This document shows positions 33,056 to 41,109 of a DNA stretch of 64,000 nt, one piece after another. How positions within the stretch are numbered: the stretch's first letter is position 1; each line of letters begins with the position of its first letter. A model generated the notes under the pieces. That model saw only the letters and a program-made list of their open reading frames with translations. It was not told the origin of the DNA and made no database searches. A program made the position numbers and the translations under genes. The stretch comes from Nocardioides conyzicola (GTDB taxonomy: Bacteria; Actinomycetota; Actinomycetes; Propionibacteriales; Nocardioidaceae), in NCBI RefSeq assembly GCF_039543825.1, contig NZ_BAABKM010000002.1:2388133-2452132 (forward strand), given 5' to 3'.

Positions 33056-33733
33056 TCAGAGGTCGAGCTTGTAGCCCAGCCCGCGCACGGTGACGAGGTA
33101 CTTCGGCTCGCCCGGGTCCGGCTCGATCTTGGCGCGGAGCCGCTTCACGTGGACGTCGAGCGTCTTGGTGTCGCCGACGTAGTCGGAGCCCCACACCCGG
33201 TCGATCAGCTGACCCCGGGTGAGCACCCGGCCCGGGTTGCGCAGGAACATCTCCAGCAGCTCGAACTCCTTGAGCGGCAGCCGCTGCGCCGAGCCGTCGA
33301 CCGTCACCACGTGGCGCTCGACGTCCATCCGCACCGGGCCGGCCTCGAGGGTGGCGGGCGCCAGGTCGGGCTCCTGCCCACGCCTCAGTACGGCGCGGAT
33401 GCGCGCCACCAGCTCACGCGGCGAGTAGGGCTTGGTGACGTAGTCGTCAGCGCCGAGCTCGAGCCCCACGACCTTGTCGACCTCGTCGTCCTTGGCGCTC
33501 ACCATGATCACCGGCACGCTCGACGTCTGCCGGATCTGGCGGCACACCTCGGTGCCGGGGATGCCGGGCAGCATCAGGTCGAGAAGCACGATGTCGGCCC
33601 CGTTGCGGTCGAACTCGGTCAGGGCGGCGTTGCCGTCCGCCGCGATCGCGACCTCGAAGCCTTCCTTGCGCAGCATGTACGCGAGCGCCTCGCTGTAGCT
33701 CTCTTCGTCCTCAACGACGAGTACGCGAGTCAC
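33056..33733 (-). CDS. regX3: Phosphate-response regulator RegX3
   Basis: 225 residues from GTG 33733, which overlaps the senX3 stop (GTGA). Receiver domain: VLVVEDEESYSEAL (acid pocket), DIVLLDLMLPGIPG (phospho-acceptor Asp), VIMVSAKDDEVDKVVGLELGADDYVTKPYSPRELV (quoted as landmarks Ser/Lys). OmpR-type winged helix: LPLKEFELLEMFLRNPGRVLTR, DVHVKRLRAKIE, and a VRGLGYKL end. It activates phosphate-starvation genes through Pho-box repeats, and such a box lies in the senX3-phoU gap at 34938-34959. Confidence 0.95.
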   Translation of the reverse strand: MTRVLVVEDEESYSEALAYMLRKEGFEVAIAADGNAALTEFDRNGADIVLLDLMLPGIPGTEVCRQIRQTSSVPVIMVSAKDDEVDKVVGLELGADDYVTKPYSPRELVARIRAVLRRGQEPDLAPATLEAGPVRMDVERHVVTVDGSAQRLPLKEFELLEMFLRNPGRVLTRGQLIDRVWGSDYVGDTKTLDVHVKRLRAKIEPDPGEPKYLVTVRGLGYKLDL

Positions 33734-34878
33734 CGGTCTGCCTCCTGGCTCTCCCTGGCGGAGATGTAGCGGGGGAGAGTCAAGGTGAACGTAGACCCTT
33801 GACCCTCGACTGACCACACATTGACGTCGCCACCGTGCGAGGCGGCCACGTGTTTGACGATGGACAGGCCGAGTCCGGTGCCACCGGTGGAACGGTGCCG
33901 GGCCGGGTCGACCCGGTAGAAACGCTCGAAGATGCGGTCGATCTCCTCGGTCGGGATGCCGATGCCCTGGTCGACCACGGAGATCGACACGTTGTGGTCG
34001 TCGACCTTCGTGGAGACCAGCACGGTCGACCCCGTCTCGGAGTAGGACACCGCGTTGGCGACCAGGTTGGAGATCGCCGCCGTGAGCTGCTCGCTGTTGC
34101 CCAGCACCTCGACGCCCTTGACCCCGCTGGTGACGACGGCGATGTGCTTGGACACCGCGTCGATCGCGCTGGTGTCGACGGCGATGTCGATCGCGCCGTC
34201 GATGGGGACCGGGACCGGTGCCTCCAGCGGGTCGTCGCCCTGCAGCCGGGACAGCTCGATGACCTGCTGCACGAGCCGCGACAGGCGCTCGCTCTCGATC
34301 AGCATCCGGTCGGAGAAGCGCTTGACCGACTCGGGGTCGTCGGCGGCCTCGTGCACGGCCTCGGCCAGCAGCCGGATGGCCCCGACCGGGGTCTTCAGCT
34401 CGTGGCTGACGTTGCCCACGAAGTCGCGGCGCACGGCCTCGACCCGGCGCTCCCGGGTGCGGTCCTCGACCAGCGCGAGGACCAGGCGCGCGCCGAGGGG
34501 CGCCACCCGAGCCGTGACGTGCCGCGACGGCATGCCGGGCCGGACCATGACCAGCTCGGTCTCGCGGATCTGTCCGTCACGCCGGACCTGCTGGACCATC
34601 GTCGCGAGCTCGGCGGAGACCAGCTCCTGCCCGCGGACCAGACCCATCGCGTACGCCGGCGCCGAGGCCTTGAGGACCGTGTCGCTGTCGTCGACGACGA
34701 CCGCGCTGCTCTTGAGGACCGAGAGGACGGTGGCCACCCCGGCGGGCACGACGGGCTCCTCGGTCGCGACCGACGCGTTGTGCTGCTGGCGGTCGCTGAC
34801 GTGCCACGCGAGCACCGCGCCGCCGGCGACGACGGCGCCGATGATCGCGGCGATAAACGCCTGCGTCGTCGCATCCAC
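33730..34878 (-). CDS. senX3: Sensor histidine kinase SenX3
   Basis: 382 residues from GTG 34878. One N-terminal span (AFIAAIIGAVVAGGAVLAW), a PAS-like region (SVLKSSAVVVDDSDTVLKAS), the dimerisation box FVGNVSHELKTPVGAIRLLAEAV with the phospho-His, and N, G1, F and G2 boxes (NLVANAVSYSE, DQGIGIPTEEIDRIFERFYRVD, TGGTGLGLSIVKHVA). With only one span, as in mycobacterial SenX3, it senses inside the cell, where phosphate status is relayed through PhoU and the Pst transporter. Upstream TACGAT is six bases from the start. Confidence 0.95.
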   Translation of the reverse strand: MDATTQAFIAAIIGAVVAGGAVLAWHVSDRQQHNASVATEEPVVPAGVATVLSVLKSSAVVVDDSDTVLKASAPAYAMGLVRGQELVSAELATMVQQVRRDGQIRETELVMVRPGMPSRHVTARVAPLGARLVLALVEDRTRERRVEAVRRDFVGNVSHELKTPVGAIRLLAEAVHEAADDPESVKRFSDRMLIESERLSRLVQQVIELSRLQGDDPLEAPVPVPIDGAIDIAVDTSAIDAVSKHIAVVTSGVKGVEVLGNSEQLTAAISNLVANAVSYSETGSTVLVSTKVDDHNVSISVVDQGIGIPTEEIDRIFERFYRVDPARHRSTGGTGLGLSIVKHVAASHGGDVNVWSVEGQGSTFTLTLPRYISARESQEADR

Positions 34879-34884
34879 ACATGA

Positions 34885-34890
34885 ATCGTA
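34885..34890 (-). promoter_or_regulatory. -10 hexamer TACGAT for senX3-regX3
   Basis: TACGAT on the minus strand, six bases before GTG 34878; the Pho box lies about 48 bases upstream. Confidence 0.55.
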
Positions 34891-34937
34891 CGAGGGAATT
34901 CAGCGGGAGTTCGCCGAGGAGGCCTGGGCTTCCGAAC

Positions 34938-34959
34938 GTTCACCCGTCGTTCACGTCAC
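34938..34959. promoter_or_regulatory. Pho box (RegX3 site) between senX3 and phoU
   Basis: Two 11-base direct repeat units, GTTCACCCGTC then GTTCACGTCAC, matching the GTTCACC-type Pho box of actinobacteria. The box ends 26 bases before the phoU -10, the normal activator distance, and can also serve senX3 in the other direction. Confidence 0.7.
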
Positions 34960-34985
34960 AACCCCGGCTGGACATCTACCATGCC

Positions 34986-34991
34986 TAGGGT
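34986..34991 (+). promoter_or_regulatory. -10 hexamer TAGGGT for phoU
   Basis: TAGGGT with seven bases to ATG 34999. It rules out the in-frame ATG at 34981, which lies upstream of the hexamer. Confidence 0.6.
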
Positions 34992-34998
34992 CTGTGCC

Positions 34999-35655
34999 AT
35001 GCGAGAGGCATTCCACGAACAGCTCGACGGCATCTTCCACGACCTCGCCGCCATCTGCGGCAACGTCGAGATCGCCGTACGGCTTGCGACCGAAGCACTG
35101 CTCACCGGCGACGCCGAGATCGCCGAGAAGGTGATCAGCGCGGACGTCGAGATCGACCGCTCGCGGGAGCGGGTGGAGGACTCGGCGTTCCTGCTGCTGT
35201 CGCTCCAGCAGCCGGTCGCCAGCGACCTGCGCACCGTCGTCGCCGCGCTGCGGATGGTGAGCGAGCTCGAGCGGATGGGTGACCTGTCCGTGCACGTCGC
35301 GAAGATCGCGCGGCTGCGCGTCCCCAACCTGGCCGTCCCGGCCGCCGTGCGGCCGATCATCGAGCGGATGGCGCTGGTCGCCGAGGACATGGTCACCCGG
35401 GTCTCCACGATCATCACCGAACGCAACGTCGAGGACGCCCTCGCGCTGGTCAGCGCGGACGAGGAGATGGACCAGCTGCGCCGCGCGAGCTTCGCCGAGC
35501 TGCTCTCCACGGACTGGAGCCACGGCGTCGAGGCGGCCGTGGACGTCGCCCTGCTGGGCCGGTACTACGAGCGGATCGCCGACCACGCCGTCTCCGTCGC
35601 CAACCGGGTGATCTTCGTCGTCACCGGCGAGAACCCGAGCTCGGTCGACGCGTAG
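34999..35655 (+). CDS. phoU: Phosphate signalling protein PhoU
   Basis: 218 residues forming the two three-helix PhoU repeats: REAFHEQLDGIFHDLAAIC opens repeat 1, LLSLQQPVASDLRTVVAALRM and ELERMGDLSVHVAKIA are the conserved helix pair, and repeat 2 repeats the pattern with DVALLGRYYERIADHAVSVANRV. The E(R)xxD/ERIADH motifs bind metal in PhoU. It restrains the SenX3/RegX3 response when phosphate is plentiful. Divergent from senX3 and sharing a Pho box, it closes a feedback loop. No pst genes are in the window. Confidence 0.95.
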   Translation: MREAFHEQLDGIFHDLAAICGNVEIAVRLATEALLTGDAEIAEKVISADVEIDRSRERVEDSAFLLLSLQQPVASDLRTVVAALRMVSELERMGDLSVHVAKIARLRVPNLAVPAAVRPIIERMALVAEDMVTRVSTIITERNVEDALALVSADEEMDQLRRASFAELLSTDWSHGVEAAVDVALLGRYYERIADHAVSVANRVIFVVTGENPSSVDA

Positions 35656-35665
35656 CGGAGGCGCG

Positions 35666-35851
35666 TCAGCGGATCCGCTGATGGTGGTCGAGCAAGCGCT
35701 CTGACTGAGCCTGCGAAGTCAGAAGGCGCGTGTCGAGACCGAGTCGCTCGCTCAGCGGATTTCGACCCGCCCGTCGCGACCTCGTTCCTCGGTCACGGGG
35801 CTTGCTCAATCTCCCTGAGCCCACGGCGTGCGCGACTTCGTCGCGCACGCC
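35666..35851. repeat. Complex palindromic repeat between phoU and gpmA
   Basis: It opens with the perfect palindrome TCAGCGGATCCGCTGA (35666-35681). Next come a GGTGGTCGAGCAAGC stretch, a hairpin CTGACT/AGTCAG (35701-35722), and a second CTCAGCGGAT (35751-35760). It closes with a perfect 12-base hairpin, arms 35825-35836 and 35840-35851 with loop TTC. The last hairpin is four bases from the gpmA stop and can act as terminator. The GTCGAGCAAGC...GTCGAGACC layout resembles dispersed palindromic units I know from related genomes. No gene fits here. Confidence 0.65.
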
Positions 35852-35854
35852 TGC

Positions 35855-36598
35855 TCAGCGACCCTGGTTGGCGACCGCGGCCGCAGCGGCGGCCGCAGCC
35901 TCGGGGTCCAGGTAGGTGCCGCCGGCGACGGTGGGCTTCAGGGACTCGTCGAGCTCGTAGACCAGCGGCATGCCGGTGGGGATGTTGAGCCCGGCGATGT
36001 CCTCGTCGCTGATCCCGTCGAGGTGCTTCACCAGCGCCCTCAGGCTGTTGCCGTGGGCGGCGACCAGGACCGTCTTGCCGGCCTGCAGGTCGGGGACGAT
36101 CGCGGACTCCCAGTAGGGGAGGAACCTGACGATGACGTCCTTGAGGCATTCGGTGCGGGGCAGGTCGTCGCCGAGGTCGGCGTACTGCGGCTCCCGGGCC
36201 TGGGAGAACTCGCTGTCGTCGTCGAGCGGCGGCGGGGGGACGTCGAACGAGCGGCGCCAGAGCATGAACTGCTCCTCGCCGTACGCGTCCAGGGTCTCCT
36301 TCTTGTTCTTGCCCTGCAGCGCGCCGTAGTGGCGCTCGTTGAGGCGCCAGGAGCGCTTGACCGGGATCCAGTGCCGGTCGGCGACGTCGAGCGCCGTCGC
36401 GGCGGTGTTGATCGCCCGGCGGAGCAGGGACGTGTGGACCACGTCGGGGAGGACGCCGGCGTCGCGGAGGAGCTCGCCGGCCCGGATGCCCTCGGCCCGG
36501 CCCTTGTCGTTGAGCGGGACGTCGACCCACCCGGTGAAGAGGTTCTTGGCGTTCCACTCGCTCTCGCCGTGGCGGAGCAGGACCAGCGTGTACGTCAT
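35855..36598 (-). CDS. gpmA: 2,3-bisphosphoglycerate-dependent phosphoglycerate mutase
   Basis: 247 residues from ATG 36598. Catalytic motif [20 protein letters not shown] (phospho-His), [27 protein letters not shown] (acid/base Glu), and [17 protein letters not shown] (second His). It interconverts 3- and 2-phosphoglycerate in glycolysis. The C-terminus has an unusual Ala run ([17 protein letters not shown]). It overlaps the preceding lipoprotein stop by one base (TGATG), so the two are co-translated. Position near mshA, senX3 and regX3 matches mycobacteria. Confidence 0.95.
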   Translation of the reverse strand: MTYTLVLLRHGESEWNAKNLFTGWVDVPLNDKGRAEGIRAGELLRDAGVLPDVVHTSLLRRAINTAATALDVADRHWIPVKRSWRLNERHYGALQGKNKKETLDAYGEEQFMLWRRSFDVPPPPLDDDSEFSQAREPQYADLGDDLPRTECLKDVIVRFLPYWESAIVPDLQAGKTVLVAAHGNSLRALVKHLDGISDEDIAGLNIPTGMPLVYELDESLKPTVAGGTYLDPEAAAAAAAAVANQGR

Positions 36599-37140
36599 CA
36601 GTGCTCAGCCACCGGTGCTTCGGGCTTGCACTCGTCGGGAGGAGTGCCTGTCTCGGCCGTGGCGTCGAGACCGGTGTACTCGTAGCAGTCCTTGACGGTG
36701 GGGACGTCCAGCTTCGCGGTGCTGCCGTCGCCGAAGGTGAACTCGAGCGACACGAAGTCGCCGGTCGCGAAGTCGCCCGTGATGGTCACCGAGGTGTCTG
36801 AGTCGGCCAGGTTGACCAGTCCGCCGGCCGGGATCTCGATCGGGTCGAAGTCGCCGATCGTGAGCGCGCTGTCGTCGCCCGTGCCGGCGATCGTGTCGAC
36901 CGTCGCCGTCTTGTCCGTCTCGTTGTTGGAGAACGACGCGATCAGCGTGCCGGAGCCGTCCACGGCGCTGACGACCACGGCCCCGAGCACGTCCACCTTG
37001 GTGTCATGGTCGTTGGTACCGGTGCCCGGCGTGTACGGCCGGTCGGTCGCGTAGTCGAAGCCGCAGGAGGTCAGCACCGGGGCGGCGAGCAGGAGCGCTC
37101 CCGCGGCGGCGAGCAGGCGAGCGGAACGGCGAAGCTGCAT
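36598..37140 (-). CDS. LpqE-like lipoprotein
   Basis: 180 residues from ATG 37140, with GAAGG eight bases upstream; an in-frame GTG at 37155 lacks one. Lipoprotein signal [21 protein letters not shown] with the lipid Cys near residue 27. The mature part has strand-rich phrases [37 protein letters not shown] and [15 protein letters not shown], like LpqE and PCuAC-type copper-related lipoproteins, and two later Cys (DCYEY, DECKPE). In mycobacteria lpqE lies by carD-ispD-ispF, as here. Metal binding is not shown: the His/Met set of PCuAC is absent. Confidence 0.68.
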   Translation of the reverse strand: MQLRRSARLLAAAGALLLAAPVLTSCGFDYATDRPYTPGTGTNDHDTKVDVLGAVVVSAVDGSGTLIASFSNNETDKTATVDTIAGTGDDSALTIGDFDPIEIPAGGLVNLADSDTSVTITGDFATGDFVSLEFTFGDGSTAKLDVPTVKDCYEYTGLDATAETGTPPDECKPEAPVAEH

Positions 37141-37215
37141 CTTCAGAGCCTTCACGTGGGGCGACGACGGGTGCGGGCTCAGCCTAGCGGTCCGGCCGGG
37201 CCGGGTCGGACGCCC

Positions 37216-38067
37216 CTACTGCCTGAGACCGACCGCGTTCCCGACCAGCAGCAGCGCGACGAGGGCGAGCGCCGTCCAGACGAGCGCGACGAGGAGCAGC
37301 CGGGTCGCGCCGATCTTGAGGGCGAGCCGCAGCGGCAGGTGGCGGAAGCCGTTCTCGTGGTCCGCCACCAGCCCGGGCAGGGCGCACAGGACGTGCACCC
37401 CGACGCCCAGCGCGGCCGCCAGCACCACCATCGCGACCTGGGGCGGGTTGCCGGTCGTCTGACCGCCCCAGCCGCCGTACGAGAGGAACGCGGGATAGAG
37501 CGAGTACGCCGCCGCCCAGGTCAGCCACGAGAACAGGCCGTTGCGCAGCAGGATGTTGCCGACCAGGCCGATGCCGAGCGAGACGAGGTAGATGCAGCCG
37601 GCGGTGACGCCGTTGGAGACCGCCAAGGGGACGACCAGCAGCACACCGCACCCCCAGGCGAACCAGGCGGTGCCGGGGTCGAGGTAGCCGTCGGCGAGGG
37701 GCTTCCCGCTGGGGAGGCGCTTGGCGTCCCGGACGCGGTCGACGAGGTCGTTGTGCCAGCCCAGCACGGCCTGGCCCACCAGCACCGTCGCCAGCACGAG
37801 CCCGACCTCGCGGCCCGGCCTGCCGGAGATCGCGGCGGCGATCGCCATCCCGGCCGCGGTGAGCGCGGCCACGCGGGGGTGGGCGGCGCGGAGCAGCAGG
37901 ACCGGCGTGGTGTGCGCGAGCGTACGGCGCCGCTCCCGGGTGGGCGCGCTCACCGTTGGTGGGGCCTCGGCGGGGTCGTCGGGGACGGTGGTGGTGGCCG
38001 TGGAACCGGTTCCGGCGGGCGCTGGCTCGGCCGGTTCCGTCCTCCGTCGAAGCAGGCGGGGCGACAT
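37216..38067 (-). CDS. UbiA-family prenyltransferase
   Basis: 283 residues from ATG 38067; GATACT seven bases upstream supports this start over the longer open frame. About eight spans. First Asp-rich motif GWHNDLVDRVRDAKRLPSGKPLADGYL (quoted as NDLVDRVRDAKR), second motif VADHENGFRHLPLRLALKIG. These bind prenyl diphosphate through magnesium. It attaches a prenyl or polyprenyl chain to a ring or sugar; candidates are menaquinone-like or carotenoid-related acceptors. It is divergent from carD. Confidence 0.85.
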   Translation of the reverse strand: MSPRLLRRRTEPAEPAPAGTGSTATTTVPDDPAEAPPTVSAPTRERRRTLAHTTPVLLLRAAHPRVAALTAAGMAIAAAISGRPGREVGLVLATVLVGQAVLGWHNDLVDRVRDAKRLPSGKPLADGYLDPGTAWFAWGCGVLLVVPLAVSNGVTAGCIYLVSLGIGLVGNILLRNGLFSWLTWAAAYSLYPAFLSYGGWGGQTTGNPPQVAMVVLAAALGVGVHVLCALPGLVADHENGFRHLPLRLALKIGATRLLLVALVWTALALVALLLVGNAVGLRQ

Positions 38068-38234
38068 ACCCCGCAGTATCGACCAGCGGCCCCGCAGGTA
38101 TGCCTGTTCGGGCTTCACAACTGCACGCGAACCCGTCCACGAGGGGCCGGCCACCACACCCGATGCGGTTCTGTCAAGCCCCGATTGTGCCCCTGACCTG
38201 CGCAAACGATGAAGAGGTCTCAGGGATGGCGTGT

Positions 38235-38240
38235 TAGAAT
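38235..38240 (+). promoter_or_regulatory. -10 hexamer TAGAAT for carD
   Basis: TAGAAT, 28 bases before the ATG. Unlike most genes here carD has a leader with a good ribosome-binding site (GGAAGGGG, 38250-38257). Confidence 0.55.
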
Positions 38241-38267
38241 CGTTACCTAGGAAGGGGTACTTCACAT

Positions 38268-38753
38268 ATGACTTTCACCGTCGGCGAAACGGTTGTTTAC
38301 CCGAATCACGGGGCCGCGATCATCGAGGACATCGAGATGCGGACCATCAAGGGAGAGGACCGGGAGTACCTCGTACTCCGGATCGTCGCCCAGCAGGACC
38401 TGGTCGTGCGAGTGCCCGCTTGCAACCTGGACCTGGTCGGGGTCCGCGACGTCGTGGACAAGGAGGGTCTCGACCGCGTGTTCGACATCCTCCGGGCCGC
38501 CCACGTCGAGGAGCCGACCAACTGGTCGCGCCGCTACAAGGCCAACCTCGAGAAGCTGCACAGCGGCGACGTGATGAAGGTGTCCGAGGTCGTCCGCGAC
38601 CTGTGGCGCCGGGAGCGCGACCGCGGCCTGTCGGCCGGGGAGAAGCGCATGCTCGCCAAGGCCCGTCAGATCCTGGTGTCGGAGCTCGCGCTCGCCGAGC
38701 ACACCAACGAGGACAAGGCCGAGGCGCTGCTCGACGAGGTCCTCGCCTCCTGA
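38268..38753 (+). CDS. carD: RNA-polymerase-binding transcription factor CarD
   Basis: 161 residues. The N-terminal RNAP-interaction domain ([39 protein letters not shown]) is followed by the helical DNA-binding domain with the conserved Trp ([40 protein letters not shown]). It contacts the RNAP beta subunit and stabilises open complexes, especially at rRNA promoters. It has its own promoter and a strong terminator, so it is a single-gene unit. Full length for actinobacteria. Confidence 0.96.
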   Translation: MTFTVGETVVYPNHGAAIIEDIEMRTIKGEDREYLVLRIVAQQDLVVRVPACNLDLVGVRDVVDKEGLDRVFDILRAAHVEEPTNWSRRYKANLEKLHSGDVMKVSEVVRDLWRRERDRGLSAGEKRMLAKARQILVSELALAEHTNEDKAEALLDEVLAS

Positions 38754-38778
38754 GCACTGTTCGACGTTGATTGTCAGC

Positions 38779-38804
38779 AAGGCCCCCGGTTCGCCGGGGG
38801 CCTT
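38779..38804 (+). terminator. Intrinsic-type terminator hairpin after carD
   Basis: AAGGCCCCCGG, loop TTCG, CCGGGGGCCTT: perfect 11-base stem with a stable tetraloop, 25 bases after the carD stop. No U-run follows, as is common in GC-rich actinobacteria. Confidence 0.8.
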
Positions 38805-38823
38805 GCTGCGTCCGTAAGGGGCT

Positions 38824-38829
38824 TAGGGT
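38824..38829 (+). promoter_or_regulatory. -10 hexamer TAGGGT for the IspD-like gene
   Basis: TAGGGT with seven bases to GTG 38837, showing that the degenerate IspD-like gene is transcribed on its own after the carD terminator. Confidence 0.55.
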
Positions 38830-38836
38830 CGACGGC

Positions 38837-39394
38837 GTGTACGACGACGACGAGCTCCTGGCGCTGGGCACGGTCCTGGACGACGACCGCGGGAGCCTGC
38901 CGTACGCGCTGATCCACGGTGAGTCGCTCGTCGCCGCGGCCGCCTGGGCGCTCGGGGAGGCGGGGGTCACCACCGTCGACCTCGGGACGGCGTGGGAGGG
39001 GCTGGTCGACTCCGAGGAGCCGTTCGTCCTCCACGACCCGCTGTGCCCGATGACGCCGCCGGCGTTCATCGCCGAGTGCCTCGCCCGGGCCGTGGACCGC
39101 GGGTGCGTCGTGGTCGGGGTCCGGCCGGTGACCGACACCGTCAAGGTGGTGACGGACGGCGTCGTCGGGGAGACCGTCGACCGTGGCGGGCTGGTCACCG
39201 TGGCGTCGCCGATCGTGCTGCCCGCCACCGTCGTGGCCTCGCTGCAGCGCCTGCCGAGCACCGACTTCGCCGAGCTCGCCGGCGAGCTGGGCCGCCGCTA
39301 CCCGGTCGAGCTGGTCGAGGCGCCGCCCGAGGCCCGCCGGGTCGGGTCGGTCGACGACCTGCGGCTCCTCGAGGCGCTGACCGCCGGTGGCTAG
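38837..39394 (+). CDS. Degenerate IspD-like cytidylyltransferase homologue
   Basis: 185 residues from GTG 38837. The C-terminal half follows IspD: FVLHDPLCPMTPPAFIAECLARA corresponds to the HDAARPL region, VVGVRPVTDTVKVVTDG to the PVTDTVK strand, and IVLPATVVASLQRL with VELVEAPPEARRVGSVDDLRLLEAL to the end of the domain. The N-terminal nucleotide-binding LAAGxGxR loop and the HDxAR Arg are absent, so it cannot bind CTP in the normal way. A functional ispD is present 0.6 kb downstream. It may be a regulatory pseudoenzyme or a diverged remnant kept expressed. Confidence 0.7.
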   Translation: MYDDDELLALGTVLDDDRGSLPYALIHGESLVAAAAWALGEAGVTTVDLGTAWEGLVDSEEPFVLHDPLCPMTPPAFIAECLARAVDRGCVVVGVRPVTDTVKVVTDGVVGETVDRGGLVTVASPIVLPATVVASLQRLPSTDFAELAGELGRRYPVELVEAPPEARRVGSVDDLRLLEALTAGG

Positions 39395-39398
39395 CCAC

Positions 39399-39404
39399 TA
39401 GGTT
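39399..39404 (+). promoter_or_regulatory. -10 hexamer TAGGTT for the acetyltransferase gene
   Basis: TAGGTT with six bases to GTG 39411. Confidence 0.5.
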
Positions 39405-39410
39405 CGCCTC

Positions 39411-39971
39411 GTGACCGAGAAGTCGATGCGCGAGCGGATGGCGGCCGGCGAGAGCTACCGCCCCGACGACCCCGACCTGGACGCCGACATGCGGCGGGCC
39501 CGGTCCCGGTCGTTCCGGATCAACCAGACGGACCCGGCGGACGTGGACACGCTCCGCGAGCTCTTCACCGAGCTCCTGGGCGAGTACGGCGAGGGCGCGG
39601 ACATCCGGCCGCCGTTCCAGTGCGACTACGGGCACCACACGCGCTTCGGCGCGCGCTCGTTCGCGAACTTCGGCCTCGTCGTCCTCGACGTCGCCCCGGT
39701 GACCGTCGGCGAGGACGTCCAGATCGGGCCGAACGTCCAGCTCCTGACCGCCATCCACCCGCTGGAGAGCGGCCCGCGCCGCGACAAGTGGGAGTCGGCC
39801 GCGCCGATCACGATCGGCGACAACGTGTGGCTCGGCGGCGGGGTGATCGTGCTCCCGGGCGTCACCATCGGTGCCGACACCGTCGTGGGTGCGGGGTCGG
39901 TGGTCACCCGCGACCTGCCCGCCGGGGTCGTCGCGATCGGGTCCCCGGCCCGGGTCGTCCGCGAGCTCTGA
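39411..39971 (+). CDS. Sugar O-acetyltransferase of the LbH (Maa/LacA/NodL) family
   Basis: 186 residues from GTG 39411. The maltose-acetyltransferase N-terminal helices (SMRERMAAGESYRPDDPDLDADMRRA) lead into the left-handed beta-helix: PPFQCDYGHHTRFGARSFANFG, VTVGEDVQIGPNVQL with the catalytic His in LLTAIHPLESGPR, and WLGGGVIVLPGVTIGADTVVGAGSVVTRDLP hexapeptide repeats (listed as landmarks). It acetylates a sugar from acetyl-CoA. It converges on ispD, with three bases between stops. Confidence 0.9.
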   Translation: MTEKSMRERMAAGESYRPDDPDLDADMRRARSRSFRINQTDPADVDTLRELFTELLGEYGEGADIRPPFQCDYGHHTRFGARSFANFGLVVLDVAPVTVGEDVQIGPNVQLLTAIHPLESGPRRDKWESAAPITIGDNVWLGGGVIVLPGVTIGADTVVGAGSVVTRDLPAGVVAIGSPARVVREL

Positions 39972-39974
39972 GCC

Positions 39975-40646
39975 TCACGCCAGGCGCAGGGCGGTCGCCA
40001 GGTCCTCGGGGAAGGTGATCTTCAGGTTGGCCGGCGCGCCGGGCACGGCGGCCACGGGCAGGTCGGAGTAGCGCGACCAGCAGGCCGCGGTGTCGGTGCC
40101 CTCGAAGCCGTCGGCCGCCGCCGAGGTGTACGCCGCCAGCAGGGTGGCGGCCCGGAACGCCTGAGGGGTCTGGACGCCGTCGAGCTCCGGCGGCAGGACG
40201 CGGCCGTCGCGGGCCAGCAGTCCCGGCAGCCGGACGACGGGGATGGCGCCGCCGTGGTCCCGGGCGGCCGCGATCGTCGCCGCGAAGAGCGCCGACCCCG
40301 CGAGCGGCCGGGCGCCGTCGTGGATGGCGATCACGTCGACCTCGCCCGTGTCGATCAGCGGCTGGAGCGCGCGCAGGGCGGCCCACTCCGACGCGTGCCG
40401 GCTGGCGCCGCCCTCGACCACGCCGACCTCGGCGCCGCCGAGGTGGGGCTGCAGGGCGGCGGCCACCACGTCCTGCTCCCCGCCGCGCACCACCACGAGG
40501 ACCCGGCGTACGTCGTCGAGGGCGGTGGCGTCGCGCACCGACCAGGCGAGCACCGCCCGGTCGCCCAGGGGCAGCAGCACCTTGTTGGAGCCGGCTCCGA
40601 CACGGGAGCCGGTCCCGGCGGCGAGGATCACGACGGCGGCTGGCAC
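39975..40646 (-). CDS. ispD: 2-C-methyl-D-erythritol 4-phosphate cytidylyltransferase
   Basis: 223 residues from GTG 40646. Complete Isp[23 protein letters not shown] (CTP loop with Arg and Lys), [22 protein letters not shown] (signature QTPQxF), [11 protein letters not shown] and [13 protein letters not shown]. It makes CDP-methylerythritol in the MEP isoprenoid route. TAGACT six bases upstream gives a leaderless promoter. ispF lies 0.5 kb away on the same strand with nirD embedded between on the other strand, an arrangement that separates two genes usually fused or adjacent. Confidence 0.94.
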   Translation of the reverse strand: MPAAVVILAAGTGSRVGAGSNKVLLPLGDRAVLAWSVRDATALDDVRRVLVVVRGGEQDVVAAALQPHLGGAEVGVVEGGASRHASEWAALRALQPLIDTGEVDVIAIHDGARPLAGSALFAATIAAARDHGGAIPVVRLPGLLARDGRVLPPELDGVQTPQAFRAATLLAAYTSAAADGFEGTDTAACWSRYSDLPVAAVPGAPANLKITFPEDLATALRLA

Positions 40647-40652
40647 CCGCAG

Positions 40653-40658
40653 AGTCTA
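40653..40658 (-). promoter_or_regulatory. -10 hexamer TAGACT for ispD
   Basis: TAGACT on the minus strand, six bases before GTG 40646. Confidence 0.5.
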
Positions 40659-40743
40659 GGGAGTGTTTTCACGGCTGTTACATGGCGAAACAGGTGCTTG
40701 ACGCACCGCCCCTACGTTCGGGGGACCAGGAAGGGGCCCTCGG

Positions 40744-41109
40744 ATGACGCCTGTCGCCGACCAGCGCGCGGAGGAGTGGCAGCCCGTGTGCCGCATCGTC
40801 GAGCTCGCCGTGGAGCGTGGTGCGACAGCGCTGGTGCACGGCCAGGCGATCGCGATCTTCCGGACCCAGGACGACCAGGTCTACGCGCTCGGCAACCACG
40901 ACCCGTTCGCGAAGGCCTCCGTGCTCGCCAAGGGCATCGTCGGCACCCGCGAGGGGGTGCCGTTCGTCGCGTCGCCGTCGCACAAGCACGCCTTCGACCT
41001 GCGCAGCGGCCGCTGCCTCGACGACCACCACGTCTCCGTCCCGGCGTACGACGTCCGCGTGGTCGAGGGCGTCGTGCTGGTCGGCCAGCGGAAGGTCGAT
41101 GCGGCCTAG
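40744..41109 (+). CDS. NirD-like Rieske-fold protein without cluster ligands
   Basis: 121 residues. The Rieske-type beta fold of nitrite reductase small subunits is visible: [51 protein letters not shown], and [33 protein letters not shown] (landmarks). The CxH...CxxH cluster motif is absent, as in NirD of NirBD enzymes, so it is a structural subunit. No nirB is in the window; it may partner a distant reductase. GGAAGGGG lies about 10 bases upstream. It overlaps the convergent ispF stop by four bases. Confidence 0.82.
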   Translation: MTPVADQRAEEWQPVCRIVELAVERGATALVHGQAIAIFRTQDDQVYALGNHDPFAKASVLAKGIVGTREGVPFVASPSHKHAFDLRSGRCLDDHHVSVPAYDVRVVEGVVLVGQRKVDAA

